Assembly (NCBI GenBank): GCA_023404705.1
Contig: JAEYAU010000020.1
Span: 1-51,019, forward strand
Direction: 5' to 3'
DNA: 51,019 bases
Source of the DNA: Pseudomonadota bacterium
GTDB lineage: Bacteria; Pseudomonadota; Alphaproteobacteria; Rhizobiales; Xanthobacteraceae
The position numbers and the translations under genes were made by a program. The notes under the pieces were generated by a model that did not search any database, had not been told where the DNA came from, and worked only from the letters and a program-made list of their open reading frames with translations. Shown in pieces: positions 25,836-33,823 of this stretch (position 1 is its first letter; each line of letters begins with the position of its first letter).

Positions 25836-26372
25836 CTAAGACTGCGCCTGCTTCGCCCGCGCGATCGCCTCCAGCACGAGCCGCTCGGCGCCGTCGGCAT
25901 CGAGCCATTTCACGATGCTGACCCACTTGCCCTTCTCCAGGTCCTTGTAGTGCTGGAAGAAGTGGGCGATCTGCTCGGTCATGATCACGGGCAGGTCGCG
26001 ATAGCTGCGGATGCCTGTATAGAACGGGTGCAGCTTGTCCACGGGCACCGCGAGGATCTTCTCGTCGCCACCCGCCTCGTCCTCCATCACGAGCGCGCCG
26101 ACTGGCCGGCAGCGGATCACGGCGCCCGGCACGACCGGCACCTGGCTCACCACCAGCACGTCGCACGGATCGCCGTCCGCGGAGAGCGTCTGCGGGATGA
26201 AGCCGTAATTGCCGGGATAGAACATCGCGGTGTGCAGGAAGCGGTCGACGAACAGCGCGCCCGAGGCCTTGTCGATCTCGTATTTGACCGGGACGCCGCC
26301 GAGCGGGATCTCGATCACGACGTGGATGTCCTTCGGCGGGTTCTCGCCCGACGAGATCAGCTTGAGATCCAT
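25836..26372 (-). CDS. ppa: Inorganic pyrophosphatase (family I)
   Basis: This 178-residue soluble pyrophosphatase has the family I signature DGDPCDVLVV and the flanking YPGNYGFIPQT and KWVSIVKWLDADGAE. The ATG at 26372 fits the family start MDLKLISSGENPPKD; a longer in-frame reading runs into the repeat at 26388-26433 and is rejected. Confidence 0.96.
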   Translation of the reverse strand: MDLKLISSGENPPKDIHVVIEIPLGGVPVKYEIDKASGALFVDRFLHTAMFYPGNYGFIPQTLSADGDPCDVLVVSQVPVVPGAVIRCRPVGALVMEDEAGGDEKILAVPVDKLHPFYTGIRSYRDLPVIMTEQIAHFFQHYKDLEKGKWVSIVKWLDADGAERLVLEAIARAKQAQS

Positions 26373-26387
26373 GACGGCCTCGCTCGC

Positions 26388-26433
26388 GCATGTTCCGGCG
26401 AAGTGGGCACCGGTTCGCCGACAAGAACAAGCG
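26388..26433. repeat. Degenerate copy of the 47-bp palindromic repeat
   Basis: The core GAAGTGGGCACCGGTTCG is identical to that at 46681-46727, with decayed ends (GCATGTTC and GAACAAGCGC). It lies just upstream of ppa, between ppa and the TetR gene. Confidence 0.7.
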
Positions 26434-26472
26434 CCAATCAAAGACTAGCGCCCCGCGTCGGACAGAGCACAG

Positions 26473-27288
26473 CTAGCGGCGCGCCGCAATTCCGTTGAGA
26501 AGCGCGTCGACCGCCGCGCGGACGCAGCGTTCGATCTCGCGCGCCGACGGCGCATCGATCCCGAGCAGCGCGCGAAAATGCAGATCGCCCTTGATCATCT
26601 CGAGGAAGTGCCGCGCGCGCAGCGCCGCATCGCCGCGCGTGAACAGCCCGGCCTTGCTGCCCGCGCCGAGATAGGCCGTCAGCCGCTCGGCCGCGACCTG
26701 CGGCCCGTTGCGATAGACGGCGAGGCCGAGCGCCGGGAACCGGCCGGCCTCCGCCATCACGATGCGATAGAGCCCGAGGCTCTCGGGCCGCAGCATCACG
26801 CGCATGAACGCAAGCCCGAAATCGAGCAACGTCTCGCGCGGGCCATGCTCCGCATTCACCGAGAGCGCCAGGGTCGCATTCATCTCGGCGCACAGCGTCG
26901 CGATGATGGCGACGAACAGTCCCTCCTTGCCGCCGAACTGATTGTTCAGCGTCGCGCGCGATCCGCCCGCGCGTCGCACGATCTCATCGAGCGTCGCGCC
27001 GTCATAGCCGTGCTCCAGGAACACCTCGGTCGCCGCGTCGATGAACGCCGCGTGCCGCGCCGCACCGCGTTCACCCCAGGGAGCGACCGGGCCGGACCAC
27101 TTCATACGAGCGGCGGCGGAGTTTGTTGCATCGCCCGCAGCCGTTCCGGACGCGCCCCGACCCGACGCGCCCGGATCCGACGCGCCTCGATTCGATGCGC
27201 CTCGCTCCGACGCGCCTCGCCCCGACTCGCTTCGGCCGGAAGCGGCCCGGCCTCTCCGGCTCCCGGCCATGCCTGCGCTGCGGCCCAT
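26473..27288 (-). CDS. TetR-family regulator with repetitive N-terminal extension
   Basis: This 271-residue protein has a TetR helix-turn-helix near residues 80-125 (FIDAATEVFLEHGYDGATLDEIVRRAGGSRATLNNQFGGKE..., AefR/QacR-like) and a C-terminal ligand domain. The start at 27288 has an excellent GAGGAGGGAG and adds about 60 residues built of five GAS-ending pentads (RGAS, ERGAS and similar; residues 23-47). The alternative ATG at 27105 lacks a ribosome site. A perfect palindrome at 27310-27336 is the probable autoregulatory operator shared with the divergent gene. Confidence 0.85.
   Translation of the reverse strand: MGRSAGMAGSRRGRAASGRSESGRGASERGASNRGASDPGASGRGASGTAAGDATNSAAARMKWSGPVAPWGERGAARHAAFIDAATEVFLEHGYDGATLDEIVRRAGGSRATLNNQFGGKEGLFVAIIATLCAEMNATLALSVNAEHGPRETLLDFGLAFMRVMLRPESLGLYRIVMAEAGRFPALGLAVYRNGPQVAAERLTAYLGAGSKAGLFTRGDAALRARHFLEMIKGDLHFRALLGIDAPSAREIERCVRAAVDALLNGIAARR
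27149..27238. repeat. 15-bp tandem repeat inside the TetR gene
   Basis: Six 15-base units run in tandem: five close copies of GACGCGCCTCGCTCC-type sequence (27149-27223) and one degenerate (27224-27238). In frame they encode the GAS pentads of the TetR N-terminus. Unit length is a multiple of three, so copy change would keep the frame. Confidence 0.85.
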
Positions 27289-27309
27289 TGCGGGCTCCCT
27301 CCTCCTCGA

Positions 27310-27336
27310 AGTGTACTGTACCGTACAGTACACTTT
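27310..27336. promoter_or_regulatory. Perfect 13+1+13 palindrome, probable TetR operator
   Basis: Left arm AAGTGTACTGTAC and right arm GTACAGTACACTT are exact complements around one central C. It lies between the TetR start (27288) and the divergent STAS-like gene (27373). The inner GTACTGTAC-n-GTACAGTAC has the length and symmetry of TetR operators. Confidence 0.85.
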
Positions 27337-27372
27337 GTGCCACCTTGGGGAGTAGTGCAAGCGGAGATGCGG

Positions 27373-27762
27373 ATGCAACGGACGGATTTCACCTGCTCGG
27401 TCGGCTACGACGTCGACGTGCCCTGCGTGTTCATGACCTGGAAGGGATATGCGACGACGCCGCTGTTCCGCGAGGCCAACGAGCGCGTGCTCGCCTGCCT
27501 GCAGGAGCACCGCGCCAGCAAGCTGCTGGGCGACGTCTCGGACTTCGTGCTGATCGCCGCCGTCGATCAGGACTGGCTCAACGCCGAATGGATCCCGCGA
27601 GCCATCGACGCGGGCCTGCGCCGCGCCGCCATCGTGCAGCCGACCTTCTACTTCAACCGCGTCGCCGTCGAGACCGTGCGCCAGCGCACCGATCCCGATC
27701 GCCTCTCGGTCGGCTTCTTCGACAGCGCGGATGCCGCGCGCGACTGGCTGCGCGGCCATTGA
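27373..27762 (+). CDS. STAS/SpoIIAA-like domain protein
   Basis: This 129-residue soluble protein alternates strands and helices like SpoIIAA-like/STAS-SEC14-type proteins: VFMTWKGYATTPLFREANERVL, KLLGDVSDF, WIPRAIDAGLRRAAIVQP and a closing DSADAARDWL. No enzyme motif is seen. I chose the ATG at 27373, six bases after GGAG; an ATG at 27367 is too close. It is divergent from the TetR gene across a shared palindrome and is likely its target. Confidence 0.7.
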   Translation: MQRTDFTCSVGYDVDVPCVFMTWKGYATTPLFREANERVLACLQEHRASKLLGDVSDFVLIAAVDQDWLNAEWIPRAIDAGLRRAAIVQPTFYFNRVAVETVRQRTDPDRLSVGFFDSADAARDWLRGH

Positions 27763-27765
27763 GGC

Positions 27766-28482
27766 TCACGCGTCGAGCTCGATCTTCTCCAGGAAGCCGG
27801 CGAGATCCTCCGTCACGTGGTCCACATGGTCCGCGTCGCGCCCTTCCAGCTCCCAGTCCTCGCGGAAGACCTCGCGCGTGCCTTCGGGCACGACCAGCAC
27901 GGTGGTCATGCCGAGCCGGTGCGGCACTTCGAGATTGCGCGCGAGGTCCTCGAACATCGCGGCCTGCGCGGGATCGACGCCGTGCCGCTTGAGGAAGCGG
28001 TCATAGACCTGCGGGAGCGGCTTCGGCTCCAAATTCGCGGCCGCGATGTCGAAGACGTCCTCGAAATGCTTGTCGATCTCGAGCCGCTCCATCACGGCGC
28101 GCGCATGCTTCACGGTGCCATTGGTGAGGATCAGCTTGCGCCCGGGCAGCCGCTCGATCGCGGCGCCGAGGGTCGGATTCGGCGTGAGCGGCGAATGGTC
28201 GATCTCGTGCACGAAGGCGAGATAGTCGTCCGGGTCGAGCCCGTGCTCGGTCATCAGCCCGCGCATCGAGGTGCCGTAGCGCCGGTAATAGTCCTTCTGC
28301 AGGCGGAACGCCTCGTCGCGCTCGACCTTCAGGAAGTTCGCGATGTAGTCGCGGATCCGCTCGTCCACCTGCTGCCAGAGGTTCAGGTGATGCGGATAGA
28401 GCGTGTTGTCGAGGTCGAAGACCCAGGCTTCGACATGGGTGAAGCCGCGGGGAGCGGCGCGGGCAGGGCTCGCAATGGACAT
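27766..28482 (-). CDS. HAD-family pyrimidine 5'-nucleotidase-like phosphatase
   Basis: This 238-residue haloacid-dehalogenase hydrolase has the nucleophile motif VFDLDNTLYP (Asp23, Asp25), motif II LILTNGT, and a lysine/aspartate end region MFEDLARNLEVPHRLGM. The DNTLYP form and length match the SDT1-like pyrimidine 5'-nucleotidase group. The exact substrate is inferred from family only. It converges with the STAS-like gene. Confidence 0.85.
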   Translation of the reverse strand: MSIASPARAAPRGFTHVEAWVFDLDNTLYPHHLNLWQQVDERIRDYIANFLKVERDEAFRLQKDYYRRYGTSMRGLMTEHGLDPDDYLAFVHEIDHSPLTPNPTLGAAIERLPGRKLILTNGTVKHARAVMERLEIDKHFEDVFDIAAANLEPKPLPQVYDRFLKRHGVDPAQAAMFEDLARNLEVPHRLGMTTVLVVPEGTREVFREDWELEGRDADHVDHVTEDLAGFLEKIELDA

Positions 28483-28836
28483 GGCGGGTTCTAGCGCATG
28501 CTTCGGCCAGGTCGATACCCGGTCGTTAACGACAGTTCCTGCTCAAAAGGGAACCGGGCTTGTGGAACCAAATGGTAAATTCGAACTTGTATGCCTTGGT
28601 ATAGTCATCACGGTCTCGCCACAATCGGGCCCCAGGACCTTTTCCGACGACTTTCGGTCGTTTCCCTCGAATCGCACTCTGCTGGCGTATGCGTGACGCA
28701 TGCGCGGCATGCGTACCGAGGGCGAATGCGAGTCGTCGGAACCGCAATGGTCCGACGCCCCGAGAGATGGCATGGCGCTAGCCCCTTGCTGACTTGAGCG
28801 GGACTCGTACGGCGCCACAAAATCCAGGGGACCCAC
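28483..28836. other. Intergenic region without a clear gene
   Basis: These 354 bases separate the HAD gene from the small gene at 28837. They are less GC-rich near 28550-28610 and contain a local palindrome GCATGC-GCG-GCATGC about 28703. The promoter of the small gene should be here. Open frames inside lack coding character. Confidence 0.5.
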
Positions 28837-29013
28837 ATGGGCAGAACGGGAAGCTACGTGACTTTCGGAACGGCGGCACTGATCGGGATCTGCTTCGGCA
28901 GCCTGTTCGCGGGCGCCGTGCTGTTCATGGCCAATGCCAAGCCGGGCCAGCTCACCGGCCAGAACGGCGCGATCGCCGTACCGGCTGCCTACAGCGCGAC
29001 GGTCGCACGCTGA
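28837..29013 (+). CDS. 58-residue small membrane protein, unknown function
   Basis: This short gene has AGGGGAC seven bases before its ATG. The product has one hydrophobic helix (about residues 8-32, TAALIGICFGSLFAGAVLFMANA) and a polar tail ending AYSATVAR. I do not recognise a family. It is followed by a 45-base palindromic repeat that could end its transcript. Confidence 0.6.
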   Translation: MGRTGSYVTFGTAALIGICFGSLFAGAVLFMANAKPGQLTGQNGAIAVPAAYSATVAR

Positions 29014-29024
29014 GCCTTTCGATT

Positions 29025-29069
29025 GCGCATGATCCCGAAAACCGGTTCCCACTTCTCGGGATCACGCGC
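29025..29069. repeat. Palindromic repeat related to the 47-bp element
   Basis: The ends GCGCATGATCCCGA and TCGGGATCACGCGC are near-complementary around a core containing AACCGGTTCCCACTTC, the reverse of the core seen at 46681. It lies between two converging genes and may act as a bidirectional terminator. Confidence 0.75.
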
Positions 29070-30097
29070 TAATCCCTGAAGCGTACGGTCGCGCCCATGC
29101 GGCCCGCAAGATCGATCGTCGCAAATCCCGTCTGATTGAGGCCGCGCCCCGCGCAGTCGCCGTGCTCGCTGAGCTCGAAGCGCGCCGGGCGCGTGCAGAA
29201 CGCGATGCCGCCGCCCCAGGCCAGGGCCTTGTCGCCGCGGCGGATCGCATGCCCGTCCTTGTCCACCGCCTCGCCGAAGCTGTAGAGCCGCCGCGGCTTG
29301 CCGCTCACCTCGGGCTTCACGCATTTGCCGGGATCGAGGCGATACCAGCCGCGCGTCGTCACCGTGCCCTCGTTCTCCTGTCCGAGCGCCGCCATGACGG
29401 TATGCGAGGTCTCGTTGCACCATGAGAAGCCGACGCCCTCGGCGGTCTTCACGGCATCGAGCAGCACATCGAAGAAATTCGCCTGGTTCGCGACCTCGCT
29501 GCCGAGCTTGCGATCTCTGAGAAACTGATCGAGCGCCGCCGTGGTCTTCTTGCCTTCCAGTCCGTCGATCGGATTCGCGTCGTAGCCCGCGATCACGAGC
29601 AGGCGCTGCACGCCCGCGAGCCGCGCCTGCTCGGGGGAATATTCGGCTTCCTCCGCGAGATTGGCCGCGAGGCCCTGATCGGTCTCGGACGGCTTGATCG
29701 CCGTGAAGCGCGCGAGGCGTTGTCCACGCCGCGTGTTGCAGGTGCTGGTGCCCGCGATCACGAAATTGCCATCCGCGATGCAGAGGTCCGCATGCCCGGC
29801 CTGCGGCAGCGGCGAAGCGCCATAGACCGGCAGAGCGCGCGCATGCACGTAGAGCTTCTCGGCCTCGATCTTGCCCGCGAGCACGCTGCGGCACTGGCCC
29901 GGATCGATGCGGAACCAGCCGCGCGTCGCGGCTGCGCCCTTGTCCTCGAGCCCCAGCACGGCCTCGAGCACGTAGCTCGTCTTGTTGCAGAGCTGCAGGT
30001 CCGCCTGCGCGGTGGTCGCTGGCGCCGCGATCAACAGCGCGAGCAGAGCTGCGCGTCCGGCGTGCCGGCGAGGAAGCATGAATGGAAACTCGATCAT
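29069..30097 (-). CDS. Exported DUF1036 duplication with a central peptidoglycan-binding-like segment
   Basis: This protein of about 342 residues has a signal peptide (ends near TTAQA) and two DUF1036 domains: one opening LQLCNKTSYVLEAVLG, the other FSWCNETSHTVMAALG; both carry TRGW(F/Y)R(I/L)DPG(Q/K)C. Between them VQRLLVIAGYDANPIDGLEG then KTTAALDQFL resembles a PG_binding_1 domain. Its role may be periplasmic or envelope-related; no activity is known. The start could instead be the ATG at 30079. Confidence 0.8.
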   Translation of the reverse strand: MIEFPFMLPRRHAGRAALLALLIAAPATTAQADLQLCNKTSYVLEAVLGLEDKGAAATRGWFRIDPGQCRSVLAGKIEAEKLYVHARALPVYGASPLPQAGHADLCIADGNFVIAGTSTCNTRRGQRLARFTAIKPSETDQGLAANLAEEAEYSPEQARLAGVQRLLVIAGYDANPIDGLEGKKTTAALDQFLRDRKLGSEVANQANFFDVLLDAVKTAEGVGFSWCNETSHTVMAALGQENEGTVTTRGWYRLDPGKCVKPEVSGKPRRLYSFGEAVDKDGHAIRRGDKALAWGGGIAFCTRPARFELSEHGDCAGRGLNQTGFATIDLAGRMGATVRFRD

Positions 30098-30264
30098 CAC
30101 GGCTGCCGAATCGATCGGACTGATGTCGGACCTTTCGGCCGCGCCTGACAAGCCGAGACCTGAGAAAGAAGAGCCGACACGCGCCCGTGCGTGCCGGCTC
30201 GAGGTCGCGCAAGTCGCGGAGGGGATGAATGCGACGGCGCGGGAGGAGACGCTGCCTTGACGTC

Positions 30265-30322
30265 AGGAATACATTATACCAGAATTGACGCAGAGGCAAG
30301 CACTCGATGGAAATGACTTCCA
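30265..30322. promoter_or_regulatory. IclR-type palindromes upstream of folD
   Basis: TGGAAATGACTTCCA at 30308-30322 matches the E. coli IclR-like consensus TGGAAATnATTTCCA in all but one position. A weaker 17-base relative lies at 30265-30281 (minus strand TGGTATAATGTATTCCT), sharing 13 of 17 bases with the site at 32421-32437. They stand 207-264 bases before folD. Confidence 0.6.
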
Positions 30323-30528
30323 CAATTCCTCTCATCCGAGCTCATGGTGCCACCCCGCCTCCTACAAGCTGACAGGCCAGGCGCTGCACCCCGAGATTCG
30401 TGGCGCGCCGGATCGCAAGGCCGCTTGGTAGGCACGCGGAGCAGCAACCGCGGCTGCCGCCTTTGCAAAGCCGTGCCGCGGTCTTGCGAAACCGGCACCT
30501 CTGCGAGCGCGATTGGGAGAGTGATCCG

Positions 30529-31482
30529 ATGTCCGCGCAGCTGATCGACGGTGCCGCCTGCGCGGCCGCGCTGCGCGAGCATGTGCGCATCGAAACCGCG
30601 CGGCTCGTTGCGCAGGAGAGCGTGACGCCCGGCCTCGCCGTGGTCCTGGCCGGCGACGACCCGGCGAGCCAGGTCTATGTGAAGAGCAAGTCGCGCCAGG
30701 CGCAGGCGGCTGGCATTCGCGCCGTCGATCACCGCTTGCCGCACGCCACGAGCGCCGAGGCCCTGATCGCGTTGATCCGCCGTCTCAATGCGGACGACTC
30801 GGTGCACGGGATCCTGGTGCAGCTTCCCTTACCGCCGCACGTCCGCAGTGCCGACGTGCTACGCGAGATCGACCCCACCAAGGACGTCGACGGCTTTCAT
30901 CCGCTCAATGCGGGGCTGCTCGCGAGTGGCGACAGCGCGCGCGGTCTTGCGCCGTGTACCCCGCTCGGCTGCCTGCTGCTGCTGCGCGAGCACCTGCTCG
31001 AGCTCGCGGGCCTCAATGCCGTGGTGCTCGGCCGTTCCACCATCGTGGGCCGCCCGATGGCGCAGCTGCTGCTCAACGAGGACTGCACGGTGACGATCGC
31101 GCATTCGCGCACCCGCGATCTCGCGGCGCAGTGCCGGCGCGCCGACATCCTGGTCGCCGCAGTGGGCAAGCCCGAATTCGTGCAGGCCGACTGGATCAAG
31201 CCCGGCGCGACCGTGATCGACGTGGGTATCAACCGAGTGCAGCGCGTGGACGGAACGACCGGCCTGGTCGGCGATGTGGCCGCGGATGCGAGCGCGGTCG
31301 CGGGCGCCATCACGCCCGTGCCGGGCGGCGTCGGACCCATGACAATCGCGTGTTTGCTGGCCAATACGGTGACGGCCGCCTGCCGCCGTGCCGGCCGTCC
31401 GGCCCCGGTTTGGGAGCCCGAGCCCGCCGAGGTCGCGGCCGCGGAGCTCAGCGCGGCGGACGCCCGCCAACCTTCTCGGTGA
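30529..31482 (+). CDS. folD: Bifunctional methylene-THF dehydrogenase / methenyl-THF cyclohydrolase
   Basis: This 317-residue FolD interconverts methylene-, methenyl- and 10-formyl-THF. Catalytic Tyr50 and Lys54 (YVKSK), the loop PTKDVDGFHP, the NADP segment VVLGRSTIVGRPMAQLLL and TPVPGGVGPMT are all present. A C-terminal tail of about 25 residues exceeds the usual length. The ATG at 30529 fits the family start. It opens a C1 module with glyA, and IclR-type sites precede it. Its 3' end overlaps the convergent IclR gene by 35 bases. Confidence 0.95.
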   Translation: MSAQLIDGAACAAALREHVRIETARLVAQESVTPGLAVVLAGDDPASQVYVKSKSRQAQAAGIRAVDHRLPHATSAEALIALIRRLNADDSVHGILVQLPLPPHVRSADVLREIDPTKDVDGFHPLNAGLLASGDSARGLAPCTPLGCLLLLREHLLELAGLNAVVLGRSTIVGRPMAQLLLNEDCTVTIAHSRTRDLAAQCRRADILVAAVGKPEFVQADWIKPGATVIDVGINRVQRVDGTTGLVGDVAADASAVAGAITPVPGGVGPMTIACLLANTVTAACRRAGRPAPVWEPEPAEVAAAELSAADARQPSR

Positions 31483-32272
31483 TCTCGGCGGCCGCGCGCT
31501 TCACCATCGGGCCCAGCTCGCCCAGCCGCTCGTCGCTCATGCGCACCGTGGGGCCCGAGACCGAGATCGCGCCGATCACCTCGCCATGCTCGTTGTAGAC
31601 CGGCGCGCCGACGCAGCGCAGGCCTTCGGCCTGCTCCTCGTCGTCGATCGCCCAGCCGCGCCGGCGCGTCAGCGCGAGATCCGCGAGCAGCGCCTCGGGA
31701 TCGACGATCGTGCGCGCCGTGTATTTGGTAAGCCCGACGCGGTGCAGCCGCTGCGAGACATCCGTTTCCGACAGCGAACCCATGATGGCCTTGCCGAGGC
31801 TCGACGCGTGCATCGGTCCGCGCGCGCCCGGGCGATGAAAGGCGCGGATCGACTGGTGACTCTCGACTTGCGAGATGAACACCACATGGCCTTCGATCTC
31901 GATGCCCATGTTCACGGTCTCGCCGCTCGCCTCCGTCAGCGCTCGCATGGTGCTGCGGCCGACATCTGCGAGCTTGCGGTTGCGCAGGAAGGCGCTGCCG
32001 GTGCGGAACGCCTGCACGCCGATCAGGTATCCGCCGCGCGCATCGTCATATTGGACGAAGCCGCCGGCCTTGAGCGTGTGCAGGATGCGGTGCGCCGTGG
32101 ACGGCGCGATGCCGGCGCGCTGCGCGATGCTGGTGAGCGAGAGGCCATCCGCTTCCGCGATCACGGTGAGGAGATGCAGGCCGCGTTCGAGCGCCTGCAC
32201 GGAGCCCGCCAGATGTCCCGGCAGCCCGGATTCGGCCGGAGCCGTTCGCGTGGATTTGGGTCGTCCAGCCAT
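31448..32272 (-). CDS. IclR-family transcriptional regulator
   Basis: This 274-residue regulator has an N-terminal winged helix (VQALERGLHLLTVIAEADGLSLTSIAQRAGI...) and the IclR ligand domain with SSLGKAIMG and AIDDEEQAEGLRCVGAPVYN. It is divergent from glyA and convergent with folD. TGGAA...TTCCA palindromes lie before both, so it probably controls the whole C1 module. The effector is unknown; glyoxylate or a related acid would fit. Confidence 0.92.
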   Translation of the reverse strand: MAGRPKSTRTAPAESGLPGHLAGSVQALERGLHLLTVIAEADGLSLTSIAQRAGIAPSTAHRILHTLKAGGFVQYDDARGGYLIGVQAFRTGSAFLRNRKLADVGRSTMRALTEASGETVNMGIEIEGHVVFISQVESHQSIRAFHRPGARGPMHASSLGKAIMGSLSETDVSQRLHRVGLTKYTARTIVDPEALLADLALTRRRGWAIDDEEQAEGLRCVGAPVYNEHGEVIGAISVSGPTVRMSDERLGELGPMVKRAAAEITEKVGGRPPR

Positions 32273-32387
32273 CTCGCAATCCTAAGGCCTGCCGCGCGGC
32301 GCCGTCCCTAGTCCTCGCAGGCCCGCACGCTTTCGTCCAGCAATGACGAAATGTCCGGGATGACAAGCCCTGCCATCCGCGTTATTT

Positions 32388-32402
32388 TGGAAAACATTTC
32401 CA
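32388..32402. promoter_or_regulatory. IclR-type palindrome, site 1 before glyA
   Basis: TGGAAAACATTTCCA has 6-base perfect arms and fits the IclR consensus. It lies between the divergent iclR-type gene and glyA, 86 bases before the latter. Confidence 0.7.
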
Positions 32403-32420
32403 TTGTACGGGAAAAGGACT

Positions 32421-32437
32421 TGGAATAAATTATTCCA
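32421..32437. promoter_or_regulatory. IclR-type palindrome, site 2 before glyA
   Basis: TGGAATAAATTATTCCA has perfect 8-base arms around one base. It is 38 bases before the glyA start and about 34 bases (three helical turns) from site 1, consistent with cooperative binding. Confidence 0.72.
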
Positions 32438-32475
32438 GACGTTAGGATAGGTCTGACCCGCCGAGGAATGTGCCG

Positions 32476-33807
32476 ATGCAGCAGGTGACCGGACTCGATT
32501 TCGCGCGTTCCGACGAGTTCTTCGCGCATGGCCTGCATCGGACCGATCCGGAGCTCGCCGCCACCATCGATCGCGAGACGGACCGGCAGCGACACGAGAT
32601 CGAGCTGATCGCCTCGGAGAACATTGTCAGCCGCGCCGTGCTCGAGGCCGCGGGCTCCGCGCTCACCAACAAATACGCCGAGGGCTATCCGGGCCGGCGC
32701 TATTACGGCGGCTGCCAGTTCGTCGACGAGACCGAGACGCTCGCCATCGAGCGCGCCAAGGCGGTGTTCGATTGCGGCTTCGCCAATGTGCAGCCGAGCT
32801 CGGGCAGCCAGGCGAACCAGTCCGTGCTGCTCGCGCTGGCGAAGCCCGGCGACACCATCCTCGGTCTCTCGCTCGCCTCCGGCGGCCATCTCACCCACGG
32901 CGCCGCGCCCAATCTTTCGGGCAAGTGGTTCAACGCCGTGCACTACGGCGTACGCGCGGACGATCACCGCATCGACATCGAAGCCGTGGCACGCCTCGCG
33001 CGCGACTACCGCCCGCGCATCATCATCGCGGGCGGCTCCGCCTATCCGCGCGTCATCGACTTCGCGGCCTTCCGCGCCATCGCGGACGAGGTCGGCGCCA
33101 TCCTCATGGTCGACATGGCGCATTTCTCAGGCTTAGTCGCAGGCGGCGTGCATCCGAGCCCGCTGCCGCATGCCCATGTGGTGACGACCACGACGCACAA
33201 GACCTTGCGCGGCCCGCGCGGCGGCATGGTGCTGACCAACGATCCCGAGATTGCGAAGAAGATCAATTCGGCGGTCTTCCCGGGCCTGCAGGGCGGTCCG
33301 CTGATGCACATCATTGCTGCGAAAGCAGCCGCCTTCGGCGAGGCGCTGCAGCCGTCATTCAAGACTTACGCGCGCGCCGTCGTCGAGAACTGCAAGGCCT
33401 TGGGCGAGGTGCTGCGGTCGGCCGGCTACGACCTGGTCAGCGGGGGCACCGATACGCACCTCCTGCTGCTCGACCTGAGGCCGAAGAAGCTCACCGGCGA
33501 CATCGCCGAGAAGAGCCTCGGCCGCGCGCACATCACCTGCAACAAGAATGGCATTCCCTTCGATCCCGAGAAGCCGACCGTGACATCGGGCGTGCGTCTC
33601 GGCACGCCGGCCGCGACCACGCGCGGTTTCGGCGTCGCCGAATTCCGCGAAGTCGGCCGCCTCATCGTCGAGGTGCTCGACGGACTCGCCGCGAACGGCG
33701 CCGAAGGAAACGCGCAGGTCGAGGCGCGCGTGAAGGCGCAGGCGATTCGCCTGTGCGAGCGCTTCCCGATCTATCCGACCCGATACGCCAACCAGAACAT
33801 CGACTGA
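32476..33807 (+). CDS. glyA: Serine hydroxymethyltransferase
   Basis: This 443-residue PLP enzyme converts glycine plus methylene-THF to serine. The PLP lysine is Lys242 in TTTTHKTLRGPRGG; substrate-site segments ELIASENIVS, TNKYAEGYPGRRYYGG and MVDMAHFSGL are intact. The ATG at 32476 follows GAGGAA; a GTG six bases earlier is an alternative. As first gene of a serine-cycle-like operon it would be the C1 entry step. It starts 16 bases before the aminotransferase gap. Confidence 0.95.
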   Translation: MQQVTGLDFARSDEFFAHGLHRTDPELAATIDRETDRQRHEIELIASENIVSRAVLEAAGSALTNKYAEGYPGRRYYGGCQFVDETETLAIERAKAVFDCGFANVQPSSGSQANQSVLLALAKPGDTILGLSLASGGHLTHGAAPNLSGKWFNAVHYGVRADDHRIDIEAVARLARDYRPRIIIAGGSAYPRVIDFAAFRAIADEVGAILMVDMAHFSGLVAGGVHPSPLPHAHVVTTTTHKTLRGPRGGMVLTNDPEIAKKINSAVFPGLQGGPLMHIIAAKAAAFGEALQPSFKTYARAVVENCKALGEVLRSAGYDLVSGGTDTHLLLLDLRPKKLTGDIAEKSLGRAHITCNKNGIPFDPEKPTVTSGVRLGTPAATTRGFGVAEFREVGRLIVEVLDGLAANGAEGNAQVEARVKAQAIRLCERFPIYPTRYANQNID

Positions 33808-33823
33808 TCCCAGGGAGACACGA

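Noticed and set aside
27149..27238. Tandem repeat as a CRISPR array
   Set aside because: Units are 15 bases with no spacers, are in frame inside the TetR gene, and no cas gene is present.
30098..30528. Gene between the DUF1036 gene and folD
   Set aside because: Frames there begin at TTG or lack a ribosome site and have no coding pattern; the stretch is better read as regulatory sequence with IclR-type sites.
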